Positions 18,549-27,281 are shown, counted from the first letter of the stretch. The stretch is DNA of 59,870 nucleotides from Beijerinckiaceae bacterium (GCA_947456505.1 CANGTC010000008.1:1-59870); one strand, 5' to 3'. A program made the numbers and translations. Notes: generated from the sequence alone by a model not told the origin.

Positions 18549-19169
18549 TTATTGTCCGCTCATCGCCGTCATGATTTCGGCCGCCGTCATGAGGTCAGCA
18601 TATTTCTGTCCCATATCGAACAGATTCGCCTCATGTGGTCCCAAGGCCCGGTCGCCCACTCCGTCAGTCACCACGATGGTGCGCAAATTATGGGCTACCG
18701 CATCAACCACCGTGGCGCGTACGCAGCCAGAGGTGGTGCATCCCGTCACAAAGAGCGTATCAACGCGGTTCCATAGCAACCACGATGAAAACTCAGTGCC
18801 GAAAAACGCTGAGGCCTGCCGCTTGCGGATAACCAACTCCCCTGCATTCGGCTGCAGAGAATCGACGATCTGGCTGAGCGGGCTTGTTTCAGTGAGCTTG
18901 CGAAGGCCGGGCGCCTTGCGCGTGAAGGCGCCCGCATCCGACCCATCCTCCGCATAGACAACGCGCGTGTGAGCGACGGGCCAGCCATGCTTACGCGCGA
19001 AAGCCAGTAACCCAACGGTATGGCCTATTGCGTCGTTGATATTGCCCCCGCCAAAATGCGCAGGATCCGTAAAGCCGACCACGAAATCGACCATCACCAG
19101 CGCAGGCCTTTCGCCAATGCCGATTTTCTGCGCAAAGCCCTGCCGGGCGTAAATATCAAGTTCGCTCAT
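18549..19169 (-). CDS. Isochorismatase-fold cysteine amidohydrolase (maleamate/N-carbamoylsarcosine amidase-like)
   Basis: A 206-aa hydrolase of the isochorismatase-like fold with the full triad: D28 in 'ALVMVDFVVGF', K116 in 'ELVIRKRQASAFFGT' and C149 in 'VTGCTTSGCVRATV'. Sequence features are closest to N-carbamoylsarcosine amidase and maleamate amidase (NicF), which release ammonia from an amide. It is first in the operon with the racemase-like gene (15-nt gap) and the MBL hydrolase. AGGCGG precedes ATG 19169. The palindrome at 19223 lies 54 nt upstream. A cytoplasmic deamidation step is inferred. Confidence 0.88.
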   Translation of the reverse strand: MSELDIYARQGFAQKIGIGERPALVMVDFVVGFTDPAHFGGGNINDAIGHTVGLLAFARKHGWPVAHTRVVYAEDGSDAGAFTRKAPGLRKLTETSPLSQIVDSLQPNAGELVIRKRQASAFFGTEFSSWLLWNRVDTLFVTGCTTSGCVRATVVDAVAHNLRTIVVTDGVGDRALGPHEANLFDMGQKYADLMTAAEIMTAMSGQ

Positions 19170-19222
19170 CGCTGCATCCGCCTGAAAGTCTCGCTGCTAG
19201 CGGAATAGTGGCACATTAGATC

Positions 19223-19232
19223 TGTCCGGACA
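19223..19232. promoter_or_regulatory. Palindrome TGTCCGGACA, candidate GntR operator (site 2)
   Basis: The same 10-bp core as at 15621-15630, in the divergent region between the amidohydrolase (leftward) and the lyase (rightward). Two copies in the two divergent promoters of one gene cluster, and none noticed elsewhere in the window, make an operator for the local GntR protein likely. Confidence 0.6.
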
Positions 19233-19340
19233 AATCTTTCCGTTCCCCGTTTTGTGCGCTAGGATGAAGGTTGACCTGGACTGTTGAAGCTGGGAAAAGT
19301 TCCGGCAAGACAGCCCGATAAGACAATGAAGGCGGATAAA

Positions 19341-20204
19341 ATGGCCAATCCCGTATTACGACAGATGATAGAAGCGCGTGATTTCGTCGCGGCGCCCGGC
19401 GTCTATGATCTGATCTCTGCGCTTATCGCTGACCGAATGGGCTTCAAGGCGCTTTATGTCACGGGCTATGGGACCGTCGCATCGTCACTAGGGCTGCCCG
19501 ACGCCGGGCTCGCCACCTACACTGAGATGATCGAACAGATCGGTCGTATTGCGGACATGGCGAAGACGCCCGTAATTGCCGACGCAGATACCGGTTACGG
19601 TGGGTTGCTCAACGTCCGCCACACAGTGCGTGGATACGAAAGGGCCGGCGTATCCGCGATCCAGATCGAGGATCAGGAATTTCCGAAAAAATGCGGGCAC
19701 ACACCCAACCGGCGCGTGGTTCCCATGGCCGACATGGTGCGCAAGATAAAGGTCGCCTCAGACAGCCGCTCAAGCGCCGACTTTCTGATCATCGCGCGCA
19801 CCGACGCGCGCACCTCACTTGGTCTGGAAGAAGCTTTGCGACGCGGGGAGGCATATGGGGCCGCTGGCGCTGACATTGTGTTCATTGAATCCCCGGAGAG
19901 CGAAGAGGAACTCGCCATCATCGGCAGCCGCATCGGCAAGCCGCTCATCGCGAATATGGTCAATGGTGGCCGTACGCCCATGCTGCCGACAAAGCGACTG
20001 GCTGAGCTTGGATATGCGGCAGCGATTTTTCCGGCGGTTGGCTTTCTCTCCACCGCCCATGCGCTAACTCAAGCTTACGTCGATCTACAGGAGAACGGGA
20101 CGTCAACAGCGCGCGCGCCAATGTATTCTTTTGCGGAATTCAACGAGCTGATTGGCTTTCAGGATGTCTGGGATTTCGAGCGACGGTACGCTGAGACGGA
20201 ATAG
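19341..20204 (+). CDS. Isocitrate lyase/PEP mutase-family lyase
   Basis: A 287-aa (beta/alpha)8 enzyme of the ICL/PEPM superfamily. 'VAAPGVYDLISALIADRMGF', 'PVIADADTGYGG', 'IQIEDQEFPKKCGHTPNRRV' with the catalytic KKCGH loop, and 'IIARTDARTSLGLEEALRR' are diagnostic. Relatives cleave 2,3-dimethylmalate, methylisocitrate or decarboxylate oxaloacetate. AAGGCGG 5 nt before ATG 19341 is the best start; ATG 19326 and a TTG at 19284 are in frame. It is followed after 38 nt by the GntR gene and shares the divergent promoter with the amidohydrolase operon, so it probably cleaves a C4-C6 acid made by that pathway. Confidence 0.87.
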   Translation: MANPVLRQMIEARDFVAAPGVYDLISALIADRMGFKALYVTGYGTVASSLGLPDAGLATYTEMIEQIGRIADMAKTPVIADADTGYGGLLNVRHTVRGYERAGVSAIQIEDQEFPKKCGHTPNRRVVPMADMVRKIKVASDSRSSADFLIIARTDARTSLGLEEALRRGEAYGAAGADIVFIESPESEEELAIIGSRIGKPLIANMVNGGRTPMLPTKRLAELGYAAAIFPAVGFLSTAHALTQAYVDLQENGTSTARAPMYSFAEFNELIGFQDVWDFERRYAETE

Positions 20205-20242
20205 ATCAAAATACGGTCCCCTTGGCCAAGCCGGACGCGCCC

Positions 20243-20983
20243 ATGAGCAGGACGTCACCAACCATTTCGCCGCCGCGTTACAAGCAGATCCTAGCAACCC
20301 TGCGGGCGCGGGTGGAAGATGGCTCCTATCCCCTGGAAACGAGCCTGCCCACCGAAAGCGAATTGTGCGAAGAATTCGGCGCGAGTCGCTACACCGTGCG
20401 CGAAGCTCTTCGTCGCCTCGTAGAACAAGGCATGGTCGCACGGCGTCAAGGCTCCGGCAGCGTTGTTGTCGCCAGCCAGCCGCAAGCGCGCTTCGTCCAT
20501 TCCCTCTCGTCGCTCGCGGGACTCTTTCAGTTCGCTCTTGAAACTCATTACGAAGTCATATCGATCGATAAAGCGGTTCTTTCCGACGCGCTTGCCCACC
20601 AAGTCGGCGGCGAGCCTGGCTCAACCTGGAATCTCGTAAAGGGGATTCGTCGTGAACGCGCGGGCGGCGAGGTTGTAAGCTTCACCCATTCCTACATTCC
20701 CAATCGCCTGTCGCGCCATGTCGCGGGATTGCCTGGATGCGTCGGCCCATTCTATGCGCAACTCTCACGCCTGGCTTGCGAGGAAATCCTTGAAGCAGAC
20801 CAGGAAATTCGGGGCGAGCCCATGAATAAGGAGATCGCTCGTCATTTGAGCTGTAAGCCAGGGGACACAGCGATTTGCGCCCTTCGCCGCTACACTACCG
20901 CAAAAGGGCCGATCATCGCCTCACTTAACTGGCATGTGGCCGAGCGTTTCTCTTTCCAGATGAAACTTTTGAAGAATCTATAA
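20243..20983 (+). CDS. GntR-family regulator with UTRA domain (HutC type)
   Basis: A 246-aa transcription factor. The N-terminal winged helix reads 'YKQILATLRARVEDGSYPL' and 'LPTESELCEEFGASRYTVREALRRL' (about residues 15-80); the rest is a UTRA ligand-binding domain ending 'ASLNWHVAERFSFQMKL'. ATG 20243 is chosen over a TTG at 20222. It lies downstream of the lyase gene and is likely the repressor of this cluster, acting at the two TGTCCGGACA palindromes. The effector would be a pathway intermediate. Confidence 0.9.
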   Translation: MSRTSPTISPPRYKQILATLRARVEDGSYPLETSLPTESELCEEFGASRYTVREALRRLVEQGMVARRQGSGSVVVASQPQARFVHSLSSLAGLFQFALETHYEVISIDKAVLSDALAHQVGGEPGSTWNLVKGIRRERAGGEVVSFTHSYIPNRLSRHVAGLPGCVGPFYAQLSRLACEEILEADQEIRGEPMNKEIARHLSCKPGDTAICALRRYTTAKGPIIASLNWHVAERFSFQMKLLKNL

Positions 20984-21444
20984 AAAAGAAGCAAAGAGAG
21001 AATAGGGCCCAATGCATGTTTTGGGCTAGACTCGCCGAGTCTGGCGCCCTTTGCTAAAGCAACTCATACCCAATGAGACGTATCCGCAGATCGACAGACT
21101 GGGCCGCGCCTTGAACAAGATTAGGGGTTCCTCTCACCTATGGCATTGCGCCCGATATTCTGACCATTCATGCGCGTCTGGGGACGCCTTTACACCAGCC
21201 GCTGACGCGCCGATGCATGCGCATTATTGGCCTGTTCGAGAAGCCGTTCAGGATCTAAAGCTCCCGTGCCTTTGGGATTTGATCGGCAAATACGATGCGG
21301 TGGAGAAAAAACGAGATCTGGCGTAAGTCGAACTGGATGAAGGGACGCAGTTCCATTTTTTTGTAGTATCATAAACTGTGTGTCGTTTCCCACCACTGAT
21401 CTCGATCGAATTCGATCATACGCCGACTGACCAAACGTGCGCCC
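20984..21444. other. Intergenic region with tandem hairpins and a possible gene relic
   Basis: About 460 bp after the GntR gene. Two hairpins lie at 21007-21042 (listed). Around 21139-21200 one frame reads 'YGIAPDILTIHARLGTPLHQPL', which resembles the lysine-loop segment of class III aminotransferases ('YGIxPDILTxAKxL') but with the catalytic Lys lost and stops on both sides. It may be a decayed remnant; evidence is thin. Confidence 0.3.
21007..21042. terminator. Two tandem hairpins after the GntR gene
   Basis: GCCCAA/TTGGGC (21007-21026) followed directly by AGACTC-GCC-GAGTCT (21028-21042). No long T-run follows, so this is a possible terminator between the convergent GntR and ModA-like genes, not a certain one. 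Confidence 0.4.
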
Positions 21445-22212
21445 TCAATACCCCAAGGGCTCCATCCGCGCTGCCGTCCATCTTGCAGCTGCGGCTTTAC
21501 TGGTCAAAAATTTTACAAAAGCAGCGCCAACCTCTTTTTGCAAAGCATCGGAAAAGACGCCGCCATCGTAGTTGGTATATTCTTGGAGAGTTTGAGGTAT
21601 CAGGCCCGCAATAACGCACCCAGGCGCCTCCGCCTCACTTGCATTGAAAATTCCTATTTCGAAACGTCCATTGGCCACGGCCTCTCTTCCCTGCGCAAGC
21701 CCATCCACTTTGCCTTTGGCGCCCACAAGGTCCCAGACACCGATTTTTTGCAAAATTGCTTTTGTCTTCTTACCACTGCCATTAGGGGTGGTGGGATCGG
21801 TGTAGATGATCGACTTTGCAGCCACTAGGGCGGATTTCAATGCTTCGGGCGTCGAAAGATCCGGTTTCGCTGCGCCTTCCTTCATTGCTATGGCGATACC
21901 ACCGCGCACCACCTTCACATGCGAGGAGGCGATAATCTTTCCCGCCTTCTCAAGATCGACAATGGGTTGATTTGCAACGACTATGACATCGAAAGGTCCA
22001 TCGTTCGCGAGCGACTTCGCAAGATTGGCTGGATTCGTGAAATTGAATTTTACGATATTGTTTGTTTCTTTCGAAAAATCAGCAGCGATCGGCGTTATGC
22101 CCTTTTGCAGCCCCCCGACTGTCAGGACCTTGATCTCAGCGGCGCGACTGACTGAAGAAGCTAACAGGGTAAAGGCGCACACGCTTACGGAAACGCGCGA
22201 TTTATTATGCAT
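21445..22212 (-). CDS. ModA-like type II periplasmic binding protein
   Basis: A 255-aa exported binding protein of the molybdate-binding (PBP_like_2/ModA) type: signal peptide ending SRA-AE, 'IKVLTVGGLQKGITPIAADFSKETN', 'GPFDVIVVANQPIVDLEKAGKI' and 'VANGRFEIGIFNASE'. AAGGGAG 6 nt before ATG 22212 sets the start; the frame runs on to 22386 without family sequence. No modB or modC lies nearby, so an orphan receptor is more likely than a molybdate transporter. It is the third of three same-strand genes after the monooxygenase and DUF1080 genes. Confidence 0.83.
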   Translation of the reverse strand: MHNKSRVSVSVCAFTLLASSVSRAAEIKVLTVGGLQKGITPIAADFSKETNNIVKFNFTNPANLAKSLANDGPFDVIVVANQPIVDLEKAGKIIASSHVKVVRGGIAIAMKEGAAKPDLSTPEALKSALVAAKSIIYTDPTTPNGSGKKTKAILQKIGVWDLVGAKGKVDGLAQGREAVANGRFEIGIFNASEAEAPGCVIAGLIPQTLQEYTNYDGGVFSDALQKEVGAAFVKFLTSKAAAARWTAARMEPLGY

Positions 22213-22438
22213 TTCAATCTCCCTTGTGCGGCGTTTTCTCCACCTTTTCTGATAATTTATGCTTGGCGTCGAGGCGATGCAAGGACCTGGAGTATAGCTA
22301 CGCCAGGACCCCATATGACCAGCTTGAGCAGCCGTTGGCTCAGATTTTTTACCAAACCAACTTATAGCCAGCCGCAAGAACGTCACCGATCAAGTGAAAG
22401 ACTGCATGTCCTAAACGAGGAGAGCCTGCCTTGGCCCT

Positions 22439-23032
22439 CTAAATCGGCTTGATCTCGACCTTTCGAAATTTCACTAGGCCGGCCCCATATTGCAGGCCGA
22501 TGTAGCCCGAAGCGAAACTTTTATCCTCAGCCTTACCGACCGTCACAACACCGTTGAAAATGACGGTAAATTGCGATCCTTTAGCCGTAATCTCCATCGT
22601 GTTCCATTTGCCGCCTGCTTTAGGCATTGGAGAAACTTTGGCGACATTCACGATGGCTCCCGTCCCATAATCGGGATCCGGCCGCTCATCATAAATATTC
22701 ACTTCATATCCAGTCTTCGTGCTTGGACGAAGTTGGTCCTGACATCTGATGAAGATCCCGCTATTGGCCTTTTCATCAACCCAAATCTCGGCGCGCAGAG
22801 AAAAGTCAGCATATTGCTTTTTAGACACGAGATAGCCGTTGCCCTTGTTGGCTTGCATCAGCCCATCCACTAGGCTCCAGTTCGCATCACCCGTGCGTAT
22901 CCACTCCGCCAGGTCCCTCGGCTCGAACAGTTCCTTATCGACAGCGGCCTGCGACCAGACAAAGCTCGGCGACATCAAAACACCAACCACAAAACAGGCG
23001 GCGGCTGAAAGGATAGTTTGGCTTTTCTTCAT
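22439..23032 (-). CDS. Exported DUF1080 (3-keto-disaccharide hydrolase-like) protein
   Basis: A 197-aa exported protein with a signal peptide (to about SFVWSQ-A) and a concanavalin-like DUF1080 domain: 'LFEPRDLAEWIRTGDANWSLVDGLMQ', 'FSLRAEIWVDEKANSGIFIRCQDQ', 'TGYEVNIYDE' and 'YIGLQYGAGLVKFRKVEIKP'. DUF1080 proteins bind or cleave oxidised glycosides in several studied cases. GTCAGGAG precedes ATG 23032. It follows the monooxygenase at 23074 by 41 nt on the same strand. The link between a periplasmic sugar-type domain and a cytoplasmic flavin enzyme is unclear. Confidence 0.87.
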   Translation of the reverse strand: MKKSQTILSAAACFVVGVLMSPSFVWSQAAVDKELFEPRDLAEWIRTGDANWSLVDGLMQANKGNGYLVSKKQYADFSLRAEIWVDEKANSGIFIRCQDQLRPSTKTGYEVNIYDERPDPDYGTGAIVNVAKVSPMPKAGGKWNTMEITAKGSQFTVIFNGVVTVGKAEDKSFASGYIGLQYGAGLVKFRKVEIKPI

Positions 23033-23073
23033 CTCCTGACCTCCTCTGAACTTGAAAAATTTCTCCGCCCCGA

Positions 23074-24186
23074 CTATTGGGCGGCCGCAGGCCTGCGGAT
23101 GGCGTCGCGCACACGCGGCATGACCTGATTGGCCATCAGTTCCATGGAACGCTTGGTGAGGGCGGGATCAACCCAATCCATCCCGGCGTAAACCAACTCA
23201 CCAAAATCGCCCACCTCATCACGCAAAGCGAGAATCTGATCAACGACGCTATTCACCGTTCCATAAATGACCAACTGATCCAGAATTCGCTCCAACGTCA
23301 CGGCGCTGTCGGCCTCCTCGGGGGCTTCCTTGAAGATCGCCTGACGCTTGGCGCGAAACATCTTGCGCATCATCTGATCGTAATAGGCGCGGTAGGGGCT
23401 GTTCAAATCTTCGATCCCATAGCGGCGCGCGGTCGCCTCATCATCGGCCACGAAAACCGTGCGCGCGACACGCCAGTCCGCGGGATTCGCCACCAGCCCA
23501 ACTTCGGTCGCGCCCTCCACATACCTGGCCCAATGGGTCTTCACCCATTTCGTCAGCAGAAAGTTCGCAGAGAGCGGATGAAAATCCCGCTTTCCCATGG
23601 CGTAGGCGCTGCTGGAATGGGGAGTGACCACGGTGCCCACGATCTCGGGATGCGGGTTTTGATAAGGCTTGGCGAGATAGCCTATGCCAAGGCTCAGGTC
23701 GCCCGTCTTGCCGGTCGAAACCTTGAATTGATTGTCAGGGAGGTCGATGTCGTAGGGTGGATCGCGTCGCCAGATCTCCAGGATCACATCAATGGCGTCG
23801 CGGTACATCTTGTGCCGGTCCTTGTCGAGATTTTGCAGCGCTTCGGCGTCTGTTGGCAGGGCGCCCGCACTTATTCCCAGAATGAACCGCCCTTCCGACA
23901 GATGGTCCATCATGGCCGCATGAGAGGCGATGAGGGTCGGATGCATCTGGGACAGGTTAGACGTACCCGTCGCCAGTTTGATGGTTTTCGTTTCAGAGAT
24001 CAGGCTGGAGAGAAAGATCATGCTGCTGGTCACATTTTCCAGCTTGTCGGCCAGATGCTCGCCCACAAAGGCGTCATGAAAGCCAAGTCGGTCCGCCATA
24101 ATGATGGTCTGCCGATCTTCCTTCAGGGTCTGCGTCCAGTTACGCTCCATCGGATGCATGGGCATGGTGAAATAGCCGAGACGCAT
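23074..24186 (-). CDS. LLM-class flavin-dependent monooxygenase (limonene monooxygenase-like)
   Basis: A 370-aa luciferase-fold monooxygenase. 'MRLGYFTMPMHPMERNW', 'ADRLGFHDAFVGEHLAD', 'IKLATGTSNLSQMHPTLIASHAAMMDHLSEGRFILGIS' and a C-terminal 'TVNSVVDQILALRDEVGDFGELVYAGMD' match the limonene/alkanal monooxygenase branch. It needs FMNH2 from a separate reductase, not seen nearby. A LysR gene is divergent with a dyad in between, so LysR control is likely. DUF1080 and ModA-like genes follow on the same strand. Confidence 0.88.
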   Translation of the reverse strand: MRLGYFTMPMHPMERNWTQTLKEDRQTIIMADRLGFHDAFVGEHLADKLENVTSSMIFLSSLISETKTIKLATGTSNLSQMHPTLIASHAAMMDHLSEGRFILGISAGALPTDAEALQNLDKDRHKMYRDAIDVILEIWRRDPPYDIDLPDNQFKVSTGKTGDLSLGIGYLAKPYQNPHPEIVGTVVTPHSSSAYAMGKRDFHPLSANFLLTKWVKTHWARYVEGATEVGLVANPADWRVARTVFVADDEATARRYGIEDLNSPYRAYYDQMMRKMFRAKRQAIFKEAPEEADSAVTLERILDQLVIYGTVNSVVDQILALRDEVGDFGELVYAGMDWVDPALTKRSMELMANQVMPRVRDAIRRPAAAQ

Positions 24187-24267
24187 GACGTCCTCCCATC
24201 AGCAATGAAATCCGGACCGCTCAGGGCCCCTGACTCCCGAGAATAGCCAAGACGGACAAAGGGATAA

Positions 24268-24284
24268 ATTTCCAAATTAGAAAT
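24268..24284. promoter_or_regulatory. LysR-type dyad ATTTC-N7-GAAAT
   Basis: An imperfect-free 5+7+5 dyad containing the T-N11-A arrangement of LysR boxes, in the 194-bp gap between the monooxygenase and the divergent LysR gene. It is the expected place and form for autoregulation and activation of the divergent target. Confidence 0.5.
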
Positions 24285-24380
24285 GCATTTGTGCCAAAAA
24301 GTGCAAAATATCTTGAGCCTGAGAGGCTCTTTCGCCATGATGGGTCAGCTCCGCCCCAGGGGCTGGGGTGGGGGTAAAGC

Positions 24381-25280
24381 GTGGACCGGTTTCAGGCCTT
24401 ACAGGTTTTCAGAACGGTGGTGGAGCAAGGCGGGTTCACCACGGCTGCGCGCAAGCTCAACATATCGCCTTCCGCCGTCACCAAGAACATCTTGGGTCTG
24501 GAGGCCCATCTGGGAGCCCAACTGCTGAACCGTTCAACCCGGCGCATTGCGCTGACTGATCATGGGCGCAGCTTCTATGAGGCCGCTATCGCCATCCTCT
24601 CGCGTCTTGAAGAGGCCGAAACCAGCGTCGGCGAGGCAAACGCCACCGCACGCGGCCTTGTGCGCATCGCCATGCCCTCATCCTTCGGTCGCGTCACCTT
24701 CACGCCCGAACTACCTGCCTTTCTTGATGAAAATCCGAGCATCACGCTGGACATCCATTTCAGCGATGTGACCGTTGATATCATCAAGGAGGGCTTCGAT
24801 CTGGCCGTACGCTCGCGCGAGCAGGAGGATTCCCGGCTCATCCAGCGGATCCTGCATCGCGGGCCCATGGTCACGGTGGCTTCGCCGACCTATCTGGCGC
24901 GGCATGGGGCTCCCCAAACCCCGCAAGATCTGGCAGGCCACCGCTGCATCACCGGCGTTTTCGGGTCCGAATGGCGATTCCGGACGCCCGCAGGCGGAGA
25001 GGAGCTGGTCAAAATCGATAGCGCTGTGATCCTGCGCAGCGGCGATAATGTACGGGAGGGCGCTGTGGCGGGCGTTGGTATCGCCCAGTCCACCTGGTGG
25101 CTCTTCCGCAAGGACCTCGCGGAAGGCCGCCTCGTGCGGATCCTCAGCGCCTTCGAACGCGAAGCCGTCCCCATCTCCGTCTACTACCCGGCCAAGCGCA
25201 ACCTGCCGCGCAAGGTATCGAAAGTCATCGACTTCCTGCTGCGTATCGGCGCCGAGCGACCCGAACCCGCCTCACGATGA
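24381..25280 (+). CDS. LysR-family transcriptional regulator
   Basis: A 299-aa LysR regulator with the N-terminal helix-turn-helix 'FRTVVEQGGFTTAARKLNISPSAVTKNILGLEAHLGAQLLNRSTRRIALT' split over residues 10-57 and a PBP-like effector domain. The start is GTG 24381 after a GGGTGGGGG stretch, giving MDRFQALQVF. It is divergent from the flavin monooxygenase operon and convergent with the BKACE gene; the monooxygenase operon is the probable target. Confidence 0.92.
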   Translation: MDRFQALQVFRTVVEQGGFTTAARKLNISPSAVTKNILGLEAHLGAQLLNRSTRRIALTDHGRSFYEAAIAILSRLEEAETSVGEANATARGLVRIAMPSSFGRVTFTPELPAFLDENPSITLDIHFSDVTVDIIKEGFDLAVRSREQEDSRLIQRILHRGPMVTVASPTYLARHGAPQTPQDLAGHRCITGVFGSEWRFRTPAGGEELVKIDSAVILRSGDNVREGAVAGVGIAQSTWWLFRKDLAEGRLVRILSAFEREAVPISVYYPAKRNLPRKVSKVIDFLLRIGAERPEPASR

Positions 25281-25347
25281 GACGCCCCGAACATACGCCT
25301 GCATAGCGCCCTTTTTCTGAGCCTTGCGGAAACGCCTCGAAGTTCAT

Positions 25348-26220
25348 TCATCCCTTGAGCCCGAGAATCGCACGAGCTTCCTTGGGGCTCGCCAATTCGC
25401 CATCGAGCGCTTCGACGATCTTGCGGGCTTTCTCCACAAGAGCCGCATTGGTGGGCGCGGGCTTGCCATAGGCCAGATAACGATTGTCCTCGAAGCCAAC
25501 GCGAATATGCCCCCCCAGCAGGAATGTCTGCGCCAGCATGGGGAACTCCATGCGCGCGATGCCGAAGGCGGCCCAGATAGCGCCGGCGGGCAGGAGATCC
25601 TTCAGATAGAGGATCGTCTGGACGCTGGGACTTGCGCCAAAGCCAGCGCCCAGCACCAATTGGAACAGGCCGGGACCGTCGATCTTGCCCTCCGCGATTA
25701 ATTTCTTGGCAAGGTGAATATCGCCGGAATCAAAGACTTCATATTCCGGAAAGACGCCCGCTTCGCGGATCGCCGCCCCCATCTCCGCGATCATCCAGGG
25801 AGGGTTGATCATGGCGTTATTGCCCATCCACATGGTCTGGAAATCCAGCGAACAAATATCGGGCTTCAACGCCACCACATGCTGAACGCGTTCGGCGGCG
25901 GTCTTCATCACCGATCCGGGCGCAGCGACGCCCGGGTTCTCCGGCGTGGGAATGAACCGGGTTCCGCTGCCAGTAGTGAGATTGATCAGCACCTCGACGC
26001 CGCTATCGCGAATGCGCTCCACAACCTCACGATAATATTTGAGCTCCATGCTGCCAGCGCCGCTTTCGGGGTTGCGAACATGTATGTGCACAATAGCCGC
26101 GCCCGCTTTGGCCGCGCCGATGGAAGATTCAGCAATCTCTTTTGGCGTAACCGGGACCTGGGTGTCCTTGCCGATGGGAGCGGCGCCCGTCACCGCGCAA
26201 GTCAAAATTCTCTTGTCCAT
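25348..26220 (-). CDS. Beta-keto acid cleavage enzyme (BKACE, DUF849)
   Basis: A 290-aa TIM-barrel enzyme of the BKACE/Kce family, which condenses a beta-keto acid with acetyl-CoA and releases acetoacetate plus a CoA ester. Features: 'TCAVTGAAPIGKDTQVPVTPKEIAESSIGAAKAGAAIVHIHVRN' with the HxH zinc pair, 'INLTTGSG', 'PEYEVFDSGDI' and 'GHIRVGFEDNRYL'. ATG 26220 starts at the family N-terminus MDKRILTCAVTG; an upstream in-frame ATG at 26256 overlaps the receptor gene end. It lies just after a TctC receptor (same operon). The natural keto acid is not evident. Confidence 0.9.
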   Translation of the reverse strand: MDKRILTCAVTGAAPIGKDTQVPVTPKEIAESSIGAAKAGAAIVHIHVRNPESGAGSMELKYYREVVERIRDSGVEVLINLTTGSGTRFIPTPENPGVAAPGSVMKTAAERVQHVVALKPDICSLDFQTMWMGNNAMINPPWMIAEMGAAIREAGVFPEYEVFDSGDIHLAKKLIAEGKIDGPGLFQLVLGAGFGASPSVQTILYLKDLLPAGAIWAAFGIARMEFPMLAQTFLLGGHIRVGFEDNRYLAYGKPAPTNAALVEKARKIVEALDGELASPKEARAILGLKG

Positions 26221-26252
26221 GCCTGTGTTCCCTCTCGCGTCACCACGCTCAT

Positions 26253-27248
26253 TCATTGTTTCTGGATATTGTTTTCAGCAGCCACGCGCTCCCAAAGGGC
26301 CCGCTCGCGCGCAAGGAAGCGGTCCGCCTCGGCGGGAGCCGACGGCATGGGATCAGTTCCCATGGCATGGAAGCGGCTTGCAATCATAGGATCCTTGAGT
26401 GCGTCAGTGATCGCCTTGTTCAGCCATTCGATGATGGCGTCGGGCGTGCCAGGCGGCGCAACCAGCGCATACCAGACCTTCAGCACGAAATCGTCAGGGT
26501 AACCCAGCTCGCGAAAGGTTGGCACATCAGGCGCGTCCGGCGAACGGGCCTCGGCGCCGACTGCGAACATCTTCAGCTTCCCTTCCTTGTACCAGGGAAG
26601 AATATTCGCAAGCGGCGCCATGAAAAGATCCACATCCCCTCTCAACAGCGCCTGGGTGGCGGGCTCTGCGCCATTGAAGGGGACATGCACCATATGCGTG
26701 CCGGTAAATTTCTCTAGGAGCAAGACGGCCATGTGATTGCCCCCGCCCAAGCCCTGGCTGCCGTAGTTGATCTTGCCGGGATTGGCTTTCGCATAGTCGA
26801 TGAAATCCTTCATCGAATTGACCGGAAAATCGCCACGCACACCCATCACGAGCGGCTGGCTGGAGATCATGGTGATCGACTTGAAAGCCACCGGATCGTA
26901 TCCGAGCGTCGCGTGGGTGAGTTGATTGAACACAAGGGGCGAGTTGGGCGAAATCAACAGCGAATAGCCATCTGGCTTCGCGCGCGCGATATTGGTGGCG
27001 GCGACCATGCCCATCGCCCCTGGTTTGGGCTCTAGGACAAATGGTTGACCACCCTTGCGCTGGACCACCTCGCTGATCATGCGCAACTGAACTTCCATGC
27101 CGCTACCTGCGGTGGTGGGCGTCAGAATATTGATTGGCCGATTCGGATAAGCCCCCTGCGCCAGACCAGGACAAGAACCAATAGAGAGGCCCATGGTCGC
27201 CAAGGCGGCAAAACCGACGGCCCGCGCCGCAGAAAAACCCCCAATCAT
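26253..27248 (-). CDS. TctC/Bug-family solute receptor (classical type)
   Basis: A 331-aa Bug receptor: signal peptide ending GLAQ-GA, 'YPNRPINILTPTTAGSGMEVQLRM', 'FVLEPKPGAMGMVAATNIARAKPDGYSLLISP' and 'YAKANPGKINYGSQG'. GGGGGAG precedes ATG 27248. It is the first gene of an operon with the BKACE enzyme (32-nt gap), which suggests the receptor binds a keto acid or its precursor. It is divergent from the monooxygenase at 27478 with a dyad in between. Confidence 0.9.
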   Translation of the reverse strand: MIGGFSAARAVGFAALATMGLSIGSCPGLAQGAYPNRPINILTPTTAGSGMEVQLRMISEVVQRKGGQPFVLEPKPGAMGMVAATNIARAKPDGYSLLISPNSPLVFNQLTHATLGYDPVAFKSITMISSQPLVMGVRGDFPVNSMKDFIDYAKANPGKINYGSQGLGGGNHMAVLLLEKFTGTHMVHVPFNGAEPATQALLRGDVDLFMAPLANILPWYKEGKLKMFAVGAEARSPDAPDVPTFRELGYPDDFVLKVWYALVAPPGTPDAIIEWLNKAITDALKDPMIASRFHAMGTDPMPSAPAEADRFLARERALWERVAAENNIQKQ

Positions 27249-27281
27249 GTATTCTCCCCCCGATGCAGCGTTCGTATTTTT

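Noticed and set aside
21445..22212. Considered as modA of a molybdate transporter because mobA is in the window
   Set aside because: No modB or modC is adjacent, mobA is 14 kb away, and ligand residues cannot be assigned with confidence.
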